A stretch of DNA of 64,000 bases from Laetiporus sulphureus 93-53 (Eukaryota > Basidiomycota > Agaricomycetes > Polyporales > Laetiporaceae), in contig NW_024468526.1 in NCBI RefSeq assembly GCF_001632365.1, positions 62,001 through 126,000 on the forward strand, read 5' to 3'. Made by a program: the position numbers and the translations under genes. Every line of letters starts with the position of its first letter. The first letter of the stretch is position 1. Below the pieces are notes generated by a model, which was given only the letters and a program-made list of their open reading frames with translations, was not told where the DNA came from and searched no databases. Positions 35,431 through 46,250 of this stretch are shown piece after piece.

Positions 35431-36441
35431 ATGGCCCCGACCTACGCGCCCTGCCCGCGACCCATCCTCAAGCGGCCCAGCACCGTCCCCGCCCCCGACA
35501 TCCCCGCCCAGTCCGACGCCTCCTCCGAGCTGCTCGCCATCGACCGCGGCATCCTCACCCCGCTCGTCCGCTTCCCCCCACGCCCCTCCCTCGCGCGCAC
35601 CTTCTCCGCGTACTCGTCCCAGGCGTACGACCGCTCCCCCATCGTCGTCCAGCCCAACCGCTGCGCCCTCCCCGAGCGTGGCTGCCCCGGCCGCACCTAC
35701 GCCGTCGGTGACCCTGCCGCCGCGTCCTCACCCTCAAGACGCACCCGCAGTCCCACCCGCGGCCGCCATCTCCACCCCCGTGCTGTCCGCAATGTGAGCT
35801 ACCGCGAGCGTGAGCGCGACGACGAGGACGACGAAGACGACGACCCGACGCCACGAGGGACGCCCCTTATTCCCGCCCTCCCCGCGCTAGTGCCGGACCT
35901 CTCCTCTGAGAGCGACGAGAGTGACGGTTTCACGAGCCCGCCCACCGAGCCCGCCCCAGGTATGTACGCGCCTGCTCTTCGCTACGCGTGGCGCTAATAA
36001 CCGTGCACAGGCACGTATCGTACCGGGCTGGCGATCCCCCGCTCAAAGGGACAGGACAAGGACGTCGACACGCTCGGTCTCACATTCTCGAGCGCACTCG
36101 CGTTCCTCCCGCACCCGCACGACCGTGTGTCGTCCTCGCCCTCGCGCGCGCACCATCGCATGCTGTCTGCGCCGTCAATAGCGAGCTCGAACCCGCCGCC
36201 GCCTGCTCCGACAATACCTCAGCCCCCGTCCGTGGACGAGGAGCGATCGCGCACACGCCATCGCCGCACGCAGTCGAACCGTAGTCCGACGCGCAGGCGG
36301 GGCGTGCGCACGCGCGACGCGGCGTGCCCGGGCGGGGAGGAGGAAGATGACCAGGGGCGGTACAAGGCGCTCAGCGAGCGGTGTACGTTGAGCGGGTGTG
36401 CGCTGACGGTGCCGGATGTCGGGTGCTTCGGTGGATTTTGA
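35431..36441 (+). CDS. Conserved basidiomycete protein of unknown function
   Basis: Two exons (35431-35959, 36011-36441) with a 51-bp intron join to 319 residues. The N-terminus (PRPILKRPS, then LTPLVRFPPRPSLARTFSAY and YDRSPIVVQPNRCALPERGCPGRTY) resembles a conserved block I recall from mushroom genomes with no assigned function. A Ser/Arg and acidic Asp/Glu-rich middle follows. Exon 2 begins TYRTGLAIPRSKGQDKDVDTLGLTFSSALAFLPHP and then becomes basic, Ser- and Pro-rich. I see no membrane span or signal peptide, and it is probably intracellular and largely disordered. The final 20 residues may be intron read-through, so the 3' end is uncertain. It lies alone in the spacer of the large inverted repeat. 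Confidence 0.7.
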
Positions 36442-37026
36442 GGAGTGAAGAGGCCAAGACGAAGACAAAAATCGAACAACAACTGTACAACCTACTCACG
36501 CACGCACGCCACGCTACAAGCATGATATCCCCTCAAGCTTTGCACGTCCACAAGTTTACTCTGCAATTCACGTATTCAATGCTCAATACCGTTACGAACC
36601 CGCGTATGCGAATAGTGCGCTCGTCCATGGACTGTCGAACTTCAGGCATCCATCCATGTGTTCGCCGTTCACGTTTGACGTTCAAGACCCTTGCAAGCCT
36701 ATACCTCCTCCTTCATTTACGATAAGTTATGCGCCTCGGTCCGTTCGTATGCGCACGCATATATACGCTACTGGGCTGCTTTCTCGTTCACTATTGTACC
36801 ATTCCACCGCGCCCCGTTCTGCCTATGGGTTTCCACTTATTGTACCCTATGTGCGTCCTTTCATCGGCACACTTTTGGTGTGCGTTCGTGTCGGTTGGGT
36901 GCGCGGCGCTGTTTGTTCACGTTCGTGTGCATATGCTAGTTCGTGTGTATACACTACTAAGTACTTCGCTGTGAATACTATATTTTTCTACTACGGACGG
37001 TACTGGTGTTGCTAAGCGTGCCTGTG
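36442..37026. other. 3' flank of the conserved protein gene
   Basis: This is T-rich untranslated-like sequence with several tata and ttcgtgtg strings and no gene. Confidence 0.4.
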
Positions 37027-37420
37027 TGATGAGAATGCCTCCGAGCTCGATCGACCGACGCCAGGGAAGCGATACGAATCACGGAGGTAATTTCCAAGTG
37101 CAAGGTGGCCACCCGAATTCGAAGGCGCCAGCTGCAAGGGATGTTCTCCTCATCCTCATCGGAGGGGAGGTCGGAGATACGACGACCCGATCCTCAGCGT
37201 GACCCTCCCTCTTCACATCGAGCTGACGGATGCCTCCGACCTCGATCGATGCCGGGGAGGCAGTCAGGAAGGTCCTAAGTGCAGGGTGGCCACTCGAAGC
37301 CGCCTTCTCATCCGGACGGAGATGACACGACGCGGGCCTAAGCGTGATCCTTGCCAGAGCGCACGGTGTGTTGCACCCTCTTCACGCTTCACGCTTCACA
37401 TCGAGCCACGGACTCGGAGG
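37027..37420. repeat. Two degenerate tandem copies of a ~195-bp unit
   Basis: The segment starting atgcctccgagctcgatcga at 37033 recurs from about 37230 as atgcctccgacctcgatcga. Each is followed by an aagtgcaaggtggccac/aagtgcagggtggccac block and then tcacatcgag. It is noncoding. Confidence 0.6.
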
Positions 37421-37606
37421 TCCGCGTCTCACGCGCCCGTCTCGTTCGCAGCCAGGGCGCCAGGATTAGAGTATTAGGCATACGCTGCGTGAGGGCGGCC
37501 GTGCGTGTGTGCGATCGCGATTGAGTTGGATTTGAGACGGTCACCAGGGCATGGCATACGGTCGCGCGCGCGCGCGTGTGCAGGCGGCAAGCTGGGGAGA
37601 AGCGGG

Positions 37607-37935
37607 GCACGGGAAGCCCCGGAACTCGTGCCACCGTACGGGCCAAGTCCATTCGTTCGTTCGTTCGTTCGTTCGTTCGTTCCAGGGATCCGTTCGGTGG
37701 GCACGAACGGTGGAGCGTTTGACCCGCGCCGGAAAGGACGCACGGTGGACGAATGAATGATGGATGTATCACAGATGGATCAAGGCAGGCCACGAGGAAG
37801 TCCCGGAGCTCGTGCACGCCAAGTGCAAAGCACCGTTGGTGCATTCGATCCAGACATTCGTTCGGCGGGCACGGCGGTGGAGCGTTTGGCCCGCGCCGGA
37901 ACGGACGGTAGACGAATGAATGAATGGGTACAATT
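37607..37935. repeat. Second pair of degenerate tandem units (~185 bp)
   Basis: gaagccccggaactcgtgcc (37611) pairs with gaagtcccggagctcgtgc (37796). ggtggagcgtttgacccgcg pairs with ggtggagcgtttggcccgcg, and both units end in gacgaatgaatga. The first unit contains the TTCG microsatellite. Confidence 0.6.
37652..37681. repeat. (TTCG)n microsatellite
   Basis: There are about 7.5 perfect TTCG units, placed inside the first of two tandem units. The second unit has only one or two TTCG at the same place, so the array expanded after the duplication. Confidence 0.9.
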
Positions 37936-38552
37936 TCCCCAGGCCCGGGTGAATGGATGGATCGCGCCGCGGCGGGCGCCCCGACGTTCCTGCCAGCCAG
38001 CCTTGTCTTTGTCCTTATCCTCATCGTTATCATTCGATATCAATATTCAGTTCCGCAGGAGCTGGTGATCTGCGGGAACTCTACTGGAAGAGGGTAGGAA
38101 GAGTTTAGGAAGAGGTTAGGTGGGGTGGACGATCGCGAGGAGGAAAGGGTGGTCGGAGCATGATGCATGATGGGCACGAGGCTCGCGTCCCCCGACGAAG
38201 CGGAGAAGGCTTGGAAGGCTTACTACGCAGTGCTAGGCTAGCGCTAGTGATATGCTGTGAGGCTTCGCATGCGCACCTCAGATTCAGATAGAGGGCAACT
38301 TCGGACGCTGATCTGCGCGGACGCAAAAGGACGAAGGACGTCCTTCGTCTGCGCCGAACAAACGTTTCTATTCAGTACTTGCGCACGGTCGATAGCCACA
38401 TGTATACCCGCGGGGATGGCAATGCGGTGCTGCATTCGTTTATGCAGAGGCCCGAAGCTCGAAGCGAAGGCCAAGCTTGCACATGCGAGTCGCGAGGATG
38501 TGGAGAAGGTTTGTGAAATTTTTGGGGATTTGTATTCTGCGATGGCGGCCGC

Positions 38553-38860
38553 GCGGCGCGGCGGGTCGCGAACAAGAAATGTCGACGAGCAATTCACAAA
38601 AAAAGAGAGCTCTAAGCCCCGGAGCTTGGTGGCGTCGTCTCGAGCGACCTTGTCCCTGGCGACTCGTCACTCGGCGCAATCTCGGGAGACGTCGACAGCC
38701 CGGGTATCAAAAGCTCATATTAATTGTGGGGCACGGAGAATGGAGGCGGCGCGTGAGTATAGTTTGCGCTGTTCGCGAGAGGGAGAGACAAAAGACTGAT
38801 CGGACAGACAATAGTGCGCGGCAAGGACGTTCGACGTAGTACAATTGCCTTCCGCACATA
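38553..38860 (+). repeat. Dispersed direct repeat, copy X
   Basis: This aligns with 45629-45890 in the same orientation. Shared blocks are gtcgcgaacaagaaat, gcttggtggcgtcgtctcga/gcttgctggcgtcgtctcga, aaaagctcata, gagacaaaagactgatcggac/gagacaaaagactgaccggac and caattgcc. Here it adjoins, on its right, a fragment of the SRPK-like kinase 5' flank. Neither copy has a recognisable coding sequence. Confidence 0.75.
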
Positions 38861-38929
38861 GGCACCGCTCCTCAAATTCAAAGCTCACGCTATAGTAGCG
38901 CTCACTAGTCACTGCCCATGGACGCTTAA

Positions 38930-39092
38930 AAACGTTCGCTCGAAAGATGAACAAGCCATTTGCTGAGAAGGGCGCTTGTCCAGCGTTACTCTAGTAAGCA
39001 GAGAGTATTTACAGGGAGGAAACATTTGCATGATCACTTGCAATACAGTAAATGGTGGCGCGAAAGCAGAACAAGTCGAGCTATAGGTCACT
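38930..39092 (-). repeat. Fragment of the SRPK-like kinase 5' flank and start
   Basis: On the minus strand this aligns with 26104-26276 upstream of and across the start of the intact kinase gene. Shared blocks are cttgttctgctttcgcgccacc, tttactgta, caagtgat, atgca, ctggacaagcgcccttctc, agcaaa and ctttcgagcgaac. Homology stops just after the start codon region, and the kinase body does not follow. Downstream on that strand lies direct repeat X. Confidence 0.75.
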
Positions 39093-39178
39093 TCTATCCC
39101 TGTGAGCTGGTTGCCATAGCGCCTGCTACAACAACTTGAATACGTAGGCGCCATCTGAGAACTCTCACCGGACGGACT

Positions 39179-40000
39179 ATGGAGATCCCATTCATCACCA
39201 TCCCCCCCTCGGCGCCGCACACCCATACCGTCGTCTTCCTCCATGGGCGCGGCGACAATGCGCGACACTTCGCGGCCTCGTTGGCTTACTCGCGCGACTC
39301 GCGCAACCGCACCGTCGTCCACGCCTTCCCCAGCTTCCGCTGGGTGTTCCCCGGGGCTCCCCTGCGCAAGTGTGCGAGCTCCCCCGACACGTGGCCGCAG
39401 TGGTTCGACGTCTGGAACGTGCGCAATTTTGCCGAGCGCGAGGAGCTGCAGGCCATCGGGCTCCGGGAGGCCATCCCCGCCATCCGCCGCATCCTGGCTA
39501 GCGAGGCGGCGCTGCTGGGAGGACGCTGGGACCGCGTCGTGCTGGCGGGCATCAGCATGGGCGCCGCGACGGGCGTGCACACGCTGTTCAACCTCGACGT
39601 CCCCGCCGCAGGGGGCGGCAGGCTCGCTGCGTTCGTGGGGTTCTCGTGCCGGTGTCCATTTGCCGGTAGAACGCTCGCCGAGATGCGGAAAGTCCTCGGT
39701 GTGGAGGAAGGTGTCCCGGACCACGCGGATGTCCTTCTCAACACGCCCATGCTGCTCGAGCACTGCGTCGATGATCCGCTGGTCTTGGTCCAGAACGGCT
39801 GTGGCTTGCGAGACACGTTGCGCGGATTCGGGGCGCAGGTCGAGTGGAAGGAGTATCCGAGCGGAGGCCATTGGTTCAACTCGCCGGCTGGGATGGATGA
39901 TGCGGTGGACTTCCTGAACAGGCACGTTCTTGAGAAACACAGTGCCGGAGAGCCTTCGATGCAGCCTCAGGCCTCGTCTGATGCAATGGATCTGTCTTAG
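39179..40000 (+). CDS. Acyl-protein thioesterase / carboxylesterase-like hydrolase
   Basis: This intronless frame encodes 273 residues of the alpha/beta-hydrolase family that includes acyl-protein thioesterase 1 and fungal phospholipase/carboxylesterases. The N-terminus reads HTVVFLHGRGDNARHF, giving the HG oxyanion-hole motif. The nucleophile elbow is GISMG (Ser126), the acid is probably Asp198 or Asp199 in HCVDDPLV, and the base is His231 in GGHWFN. There is no signal peptide, so a cytosolic lipase, thioesterase or small-ester hydrolase is expected. The ATG at 39179 is the first in frame and sits directly before MEIPFITIPPSAPHTH, a normal N-terminus for these proteins. The gene is GC-rich, lies in the inverted-repeat spacer, and is bordered by kinase-derived and A/T-rich fragments. 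Substrate unknown. Confidence 0.85.
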   Translation: MEIPFITIPPSAPHTHTVVFLHGRGDNARHFAASLAYSRDSRNRTVVHAFPSFRWVFPGAPLRKCASSPDTWPQWFDVWNVRNFAEREELQAIGLREAIPAIRRILASEAALLGGRWDRVVLAGISMGAATGVHTLFNLDVPAAGGGRLAAFVGFSCRCPFAGRTLAEMRKVLGVEEGVPDHADVLLNTPMLLEHCVDDPLVLVQNGCGLRDTLRGFGAQVEWKEYPSGGHWFNSPAGMDDAVDFLNRHVLEKHSAGEPSMQPQASSDAMDLS

Positions 40001-40009
40001 AACTCGCCC

Positions 40010-40204
40010 ATCATAGAGGATTTCAGTAATGGTATTGATCAATCTATGGATAGACTTTTTGCTTAAAAGATCGTTACAGGTAGAACGTGATTCCAATCTC
40101 GACAGCAGAAATTTCCATACTTCTTCGGAATTAAAGGGTTCATCGGGAAAGTAGGCATTTTTCAATTCTTCTAGAGAGCTATGCGAACTAGCCCGCCCCA
40201 CAGC
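40010..40204 (-). other. A/T-rich, coding-like fragment at the arm junction
   Basis: On the minus strand these 195 bp read as an uninterrupted helical-looking peptide (SLEELKNAYFPDEPFNSEEV, then WKFLLSRLESRSTCNDLL and SIHRLINTITEIL) using A/T-ending codons. The base composition differs sharply from the GC-rich esterase gene on one side and the repeat arm on the other. I do not recognise the protein. It may be an exon fragment carried in by rearrangement. Confidence 0.4.
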
Positions 40205-40206
40205 CA

Positions 40207-43200
40207 GCTCTCGTTCATTTCGATATCAATACCGAGACGGCGAGCTTCCGTCTACCATCGAATACTTGCTTTGACAGTGTACACTGCACTTGGCCGAACA
40301 CGATTTGGTGAATCGGATTTCGACGTTCTGCGTGCTCGTGCATGCTTTGTTACTCTAGTCTCTGCTCGTTCCGCTGCCGCGCTTATTTGGCTTCGTCGGA
40401 CTTGGCGCTTTGACGATGCTGTTCGTGCGATGCGCCAAGTCCCGCGGCCAGAACTGAGCAGGCAGCGATGAAGGCGGATATTGGGCGGGGTGTTACATAG
40501 GCATTGAGTCCTTCTGGATTCTTTGCGTGTCCTTGACGTGTGTGGCCCGACCGACCCGCAAGTGTTGTTGATTCTGCACGTGCTGCCGGGCATAACTCTT
40601 GGACACGAAACATGTGCGCACAACGCCTATCCGACACGGAGAGCGCCACCTCGCGACGTCAGTATCGCGCTATCCAGTGCGCGTCTCTCTCGCGATTTCA
40701 TGGCGCTGACGTCTTTGATCGCTTTTTCAGGACCGAGGGAAGAAGCGCCCCATTCAAACATTCACGCATGGTCCGTGCCTATCTCGGTGGCTTGACTTGC
40801 TTGGTTACTGTCTAGTTAGACGATACGGTCTTGATTAGTGTCGGCACCCCTCTCCGAGGCTGGCTTGTTTCACCATCGCTTAGTCATGTAACTGGTACGC
40901 TGGGCTGCGACACAGCAAATGTCTACTTGGATCACTGCGCGTGCAGACAAGGCTCTTGGGGTTTGAAATCCGCCTAGTCCGCTGATTGCCATCAGTCTGA
41001 ATCAAGGCGTGTTGATGGATGACAAGGGGGGTCGATGACGGATGGGGTGGTTTCGCATTCGGATTGTCGTCGTTTGTTCCTGATGGGCACTGATATAGAA
41101 CGGCGAAGAAACGCCTCGAGGCCGAGGTCCGTGGCGGCGGCGGAGGGAAACACCGTGCTTCTGTTGTTCGGTAAGCAGGTGTGGTTTGTTGACGATTTCG
41201 GTGCGTCCAATTTGCGACTCGAGCACTTCAAATATGCCTGCTTGGCGACTACGCACGACGTCTCCTGGAGCTTTCGCTTACACGATGAACGGAATCTCGT
41301 CTCTGACTACTTCATGTCACCCTCGCCCTCGAGCTTCAGAACTCTCTTCGCGCTGGTAGACGTCCGCGCTGGGATGGCGCAAATCAGATGTGGCAATTGA
41401 TAGCCACTCACGTCAGGGCATCAGGTGGTGGCCCGATTCCGCCTTCGCGTCTTCGTCTTCGTACTTCTGCGTGCCACGATCTCCGGAGCCTGTAATTACG
41501 GCCAGCTGACTGTCTGGGTGATTCACATGCTCGTGGTGACCGGAGCTGAGCCTCGGAGTGAACGTGGGGGTTTGTCAGCTAGTCGGTGCTTCGCACGTTG
41601 GGATGAGTTGGGAGATGAAGATGGTTTGGGTGCTTGGAAAGCCGTTTGTGGAAGATGGGAATATTAATGCGGTTTCGTCTGAACGCTTGGCATCATGTCG
41701 GTTGGATCAATCGACTTGGCTGGCTGAGAGAATGCTTGCTTCCTAGGGGATGTGGTACTGGTTCTGCCATATACGAACGGTTTAATTGCCGCACCTCAAC
41801 GCACGAAGCTGTCTTCCAGCGGTGGCCGGTCTCGACCTGTCACGCGTGGCAGCGGGAACCAGATACCAGAACGCCATCGCGACGGATAGATGCAACCTTG
41901 GCTCCTTGCAACTCCTTCTGTAGGCCTGAGGCCTGATGTGCGAATGCGCAAGAGGCGTGTCCCGTTGAAGAGTTTGAGGCGTGCATCATCTCCTGACTAC
42001 AAGCTAGCTCATCTCCGCCCGGACCTCGCGTACGCATCGCCTGGCCATCTCCTTGCTATCTATCTCTGTGCTCGCCGTCGCCCTAATCTCGTACCATGTT
42101 CATTTTCACATCATGCCGTACGTCACTAACTTGCGGGGAAACCCAGCTTCTTCATCTGACCGGGAAACAAGCCATCTCGGGATAGTGCTTACGCCTCCGC
42201 GGCCCAGCGCGGATGATGGTTGGCGCTGTCCTCCGGCAATTGTGCCTCATTAATGCTTCCGAGGTTTGAGGTTTGAGGTTTGATTTGGGTGGTGTGACTT
42301 TTGTCTGGGACGGGTCTTGCTCTTGCGCCTTGACTTCAAGTGCATTGCGAGGATGGGTTGATGGCCGCTGTTTGTAGGAGCCTGCCTGCGTTCAGCGCGT
42401 GTCTCAATGCAAGGCTTGGGCTGTAGACTTGCAACCCAGCCGGTCCGAGGGGAGGCGTCTGTTGATCAAGCAAGTGGACGAGCGCGAGATGCGATCTGGC
42501 GGGATCGGAAGAGTGAGTGCACCCGTCCCGTTAAATTACCTACAGGCTGGCGGGCGCCTTGCCCGAGTCGTGCTAGTTCGAACTTCCTCCCGCTCGTGTG
42601 CTCGCCTGACCGTCTGCGCGCATCTCGACGTGCTTGCTGGAACGGCAAGTCGATCATCCGGGGCTGCGATATCTGCTGCTGCTGCTGTCTCAGATAACAA
42701 GGGCCTTCTGGCCTGCGATGCGCGTCGCACTTCTGGTGACTAGCGTCCGGTGGCTTGACGTGCGTGTGTGCAGAATGCTTTAGAAAGGATGACAGATTGT
42801 GTGCAAGACGACAAATAAATCATCGGCGGTCCTGAAGCGTTCAAAAATAGATCCGCTGTGATCTTTTCTGCAGCCCGCATGCTCGATAGAGGACTCTGCA
42901 AGGTTATTGATCACCTGCCAAGCCCAGGTCGTGATCATATATGTGCACGCCCTGCCTTGCATTGGTGGCCACTGTCGCTGGACGATCTACCTGATCATCG
43001 TCATTTGGCAGGTCTGCCGCTTTGATGGGCGTTTGCCACGCAGGCATTTCGATGTGAGCATTCGCATTGCATATTCGGTGCGTGATTCTGTATTCATTTC
43101 AATTCGATGATGCCATTTCCCAGCGCGTATGCTGGACGGGCGTATCTGTGATGCATTACTCGTGTTTCACGTCATTCGCGTGTCGATACGATACCGCATG

Positions 43201-45625
43201 GCGCATTACTCGTCCTCGCGCGATAGTAGGTCTGGATCCTGGTGCTGGCGAGGAAATGCGGATGCTCTCTTGCAGTCCGAAGCAGCTCGCGTATGCGCTC
43301 GCGTAGGGATGGCGGCTGGTACCTGGACGGATGCCGCTGTATGGACTGGTGGACGTAAGGCGGACCTGACCTGACCTGGCGCCCTTGCAACTCCAACCCC
43401 AGAATCTACCCGTGACGTTATGCTTTGCGAGATCGCAGGCCCCGATGTCTTCATACGCACGATCTGATCGTTTGCTATTGACCTCTTTCACTCCGGTCGG
43501 CGATGTGATGGGCTTCTCATCACGAGGAATATGCCGAGCTCTCCTCCGTTCCCCGGTGTGATGCTCACTCCGGCCACTTCCGTTCCTTTTTTCAGGTCCA
43601 GCTCTCGCCGTTCGCTTATATGGCCACACGGGTTACTTACGTATGTTACCCGGCTCGCATCTTGGTCTGGCCCATCAAATGCATATGTCGCAAAGGGCGC
43701 TGCAATACACGTCGTGCAAGTAAGCACTTTGGCATCATCATGGGTTCAGTCATAGGCTGCGCACCGCTCTGCAAACGCATCGGTTTCGTCCACGCTCAGT
43801 GCCCGCGGATTCTACGGATCTTGAGCCTTGGACGTCAGCGGTTGGTGGTAGTTGGTAACGTCTCGGATTTCATTTGCTCTCAGATTGTCTGCTACGTCTA
43901 TCTCAGTTCCAGGAATCTATCAGACAACAGCCTCAGCTTTCATTCAATACTAACGATCAAGATACGGCTTATGTGAGCAGTTGGGCCAACTTGGACCTGT
44001 CGTACTGTGTGTCAACATGACCGCCCGTCCTCTGATGTTGTCTTTTGCAAGCCAGACTTGACCTCTACTGAAAAGTGGCTGCTATACGCCTCTCGCAGAT
44101 ATCCTTGCATTGACCATAGTTTCATTCAACGTATCCTCCAACAGGGTGATGATTGTGGCCAGGGGTGTCATTCGCATCGATATATAGATAATCCACAATA
44201 TGCATTTTCATCCACGGCCATAGGACTCTGAAAGCACCGCATCCCGTCCGATCTGCGCAGTTAACCAGAGCGCCGCCCAGTTAGTACCATGGTGGGGGAC
44301 CACACGGGAATCCTGGGTGCTGTGGTTTTATTTTTCGACGTGCGTTCAGCAATTTGCTCTCGTGCACATTGACATGTGTACTGCTCTTTATCTCGCAGCA
44401 TGTCTATCTGACCATGCTCTTCCAGTGAATGATCGGGGTTATGGCTCCAAGCCCGTTAATGAGTGGAGTGCTCTCTGCACACGCGGCGCCTTCATTGAGA
44501 GCTCTGCAAGTGGCTGTGCATCATGAACATAATGCATGCTTACAACAGACTGGCCATTGTGCACCCCGGTGCCCACGCGGGTCTTGTGGATTGGAGACGC
44601 GACGATAGGTTGATTGAAGCAGGCATTTGTGTGTAGGTGCCCACAGAGGCCGCCTTTGCGCTTGCTGCGTAGAGGGCCGTTGCGTGAATCTTATTCTCCT
44701 TCAACCTACGGAAAGTGCTGACGGGCAGAAACGCAGATAAATATCCAGCCCCAGTATAGATTTTCAATTTCAAAAACGTAGCATCTCCGTTGCAGTAAAT
44801 GTGACCGCGACCTCCTATAGCTCGCCACCGTGCGGACGTACCAAGCTCAAGTTATTGCGATTTGGGGACTGAACGTTGCAACGTTGAACTCCACAGCGCA
44901 AAATTAGACTACCACCGTAGAGCTGATGAGATGGGTACAGACTCGCGGGGTGCACGCCGTGACGCCGCCGCGGTCTGTTTCAAATACAAGGTGTGCGCCA
45001 CGATTAACTTGGATCCTGGCGAGTGCAGGCCATAAAGTTGGATAGCGGGATCGCATTAACTTGAACGTGACCGTTCTTCAATCACGCTCTCTCCCATCAG
45101 TGCCCTCGGCTGTCTCGCTAGCAAATGCCAAGACAAGCAGTATTTCTGCTATGTAGCATTCTGAGGTTTGATTGGGACACATGCCGCGTTTGTGTATGTG
45201 GACTTTGTCCTTGGTACGCGTATACATCATCGCCGCGGCGCTCGGCGCTGAAACGATGAACCTGTTGCAAGAGCGGGGATCATCCGACCCTTCTCCATTA
45301 CCGAACGCCGTGCATCTTCATAGAGTCGAGCCAGTGGCTTTGAAGGTGGCCTGTGGCGGGTCAGGGCCCGCATATACTCTCTCAAAATCCTGCTTATTCG
45401 TCGAGACGTCATATTGCCACATTTTTGAGCTGTACATCTCGACACCAACGCAGACAGTACCAATGAGTCATAATAGTTCTCCACGTCACATCCCAATCGT
45501 AAAACCGCAAGTAATCACTTGCACGCAAACCAAGGATGCTCCACTGGCACCACTTCCGCCATAGTAATCATATCCTCGGGCGATATCTCAACATCTTCTC
45601 CAATAGATCTTCCAAGAGTTCAATC
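40207..45625 (-). repeat. Right arm of large inverted repeat
   Basis: This is the reverse-complement counterpart of 27650-32850, about 0.2 kb longer because of small insertions. Its outer end (45515-45625) is the 3' end of an SRPK-like kinase copy, joined at 45626 to unrelated sequence and direct repeat Y. Its inner end is at about 40207, next to the A/T-rich coding-like fragment. As in the left arm, I find no intact gene. The open frame at 41035-41400 (plus) shares RRNASRPRSVAAAEGNTVLL with the minus-strand frame at 31447-31902 of the left arm. Confidence 0.9.
45515..45625 (-). pseudogene. 3' remnant of SRPK-like kinase
   Basis: The last 96 bp of the intact kinase gene (27650-27745) recur here on the minus strand, including the TGA and following flank. 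A one-base loss in the CCCGGAGG equivalent and a six-base insertion before the GAGCATCCTTGG block change the frame. The kinase core is absent: sequence beyond 45625 is unrelated. It is a truncated, non-functional copy at the outer end of the right arm. Confidence 0.85.
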
Positions 45626-45628
45626 TGT

Positions 45629-45890
45629 GGCGCGGGGCGAGCTGGTCGCGAACAAGAAATAGCAATTCAAACAAAAAGACTCGGAAGAGAGCTCCAAGCT
45701 CGGAGCTTGCTGGCGTCGTCTCGAACTTGTCCCTTCGACTCGGCGTAATGTCGGGGACGTCGACAGGCCGGGTAACAAAAGCTCATAATGTGGCGCACGG
45801 ACTCAACGGAGGTGGCGGGCGAGTATATTTTGCACTGGCTAGTAGCGAGAGACAAAAGACTGACCGGACGGACAATTGCCATTCCGCACA
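45629..45890 (+). repeat. Dispersed direct repeat, copy Y
   Basis: This matches 38553-38860 in the same orientation with several small deletions. It abuts the 3' kinase remnant on its left. See copy X for shared blocks. Confidence 0.75.
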
Positions 45891-46250
45891 AACACAAGGG
45901 TCGTCACCCAACTGCAACATGCACGCACAATAAGACGGCACACAAGTTATGATACATTGGTATTGTACATCGACATGCAGATCCGAAACAAGGCAATTCC
46001 GAGAAGGTATGAAACCGAGTCCTAGCTATAATGACTACAATACAATATGTACGTGATTCCGAGATCCGAGACGATGACCAGAGAAGCTCTAAATAGAATC
46101 AGAGACAGAGGTATACAATAAGAGGCCCGAGAGGAGAAAAGTACCAGTGAAATAATAACCCTACAAATCCAATGATGTGCTTGACGTCTAGTGAGGCCCC
46201 GGGAAAGCCCGACCAGCCTAGATGACCAGAACATGAAGGTGAAAATTCTT

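Noticed and set aside
37389..38033. 214-residue minus-strand open frame
   Set aside because: It runs through the TTCG microsatellite (giving a TNER repeat) and the tandem noncoding units, so it is a by-product of the repeats.
38380..38560. Peptide reading KLAHASREDVEKVCEIFGDLYSAM on the plus strand, vaguely like an AAA-type C-terminal helix
   Set aside because: Too short and without supporting upstream motifs; I could not link it to a family with confidence.
38909..40201. 430-residue minus-strand open frame
   Set aside because: Most of it is the antisense of the intronless esterase gene; only the 40010-40204 part looks independently coding.
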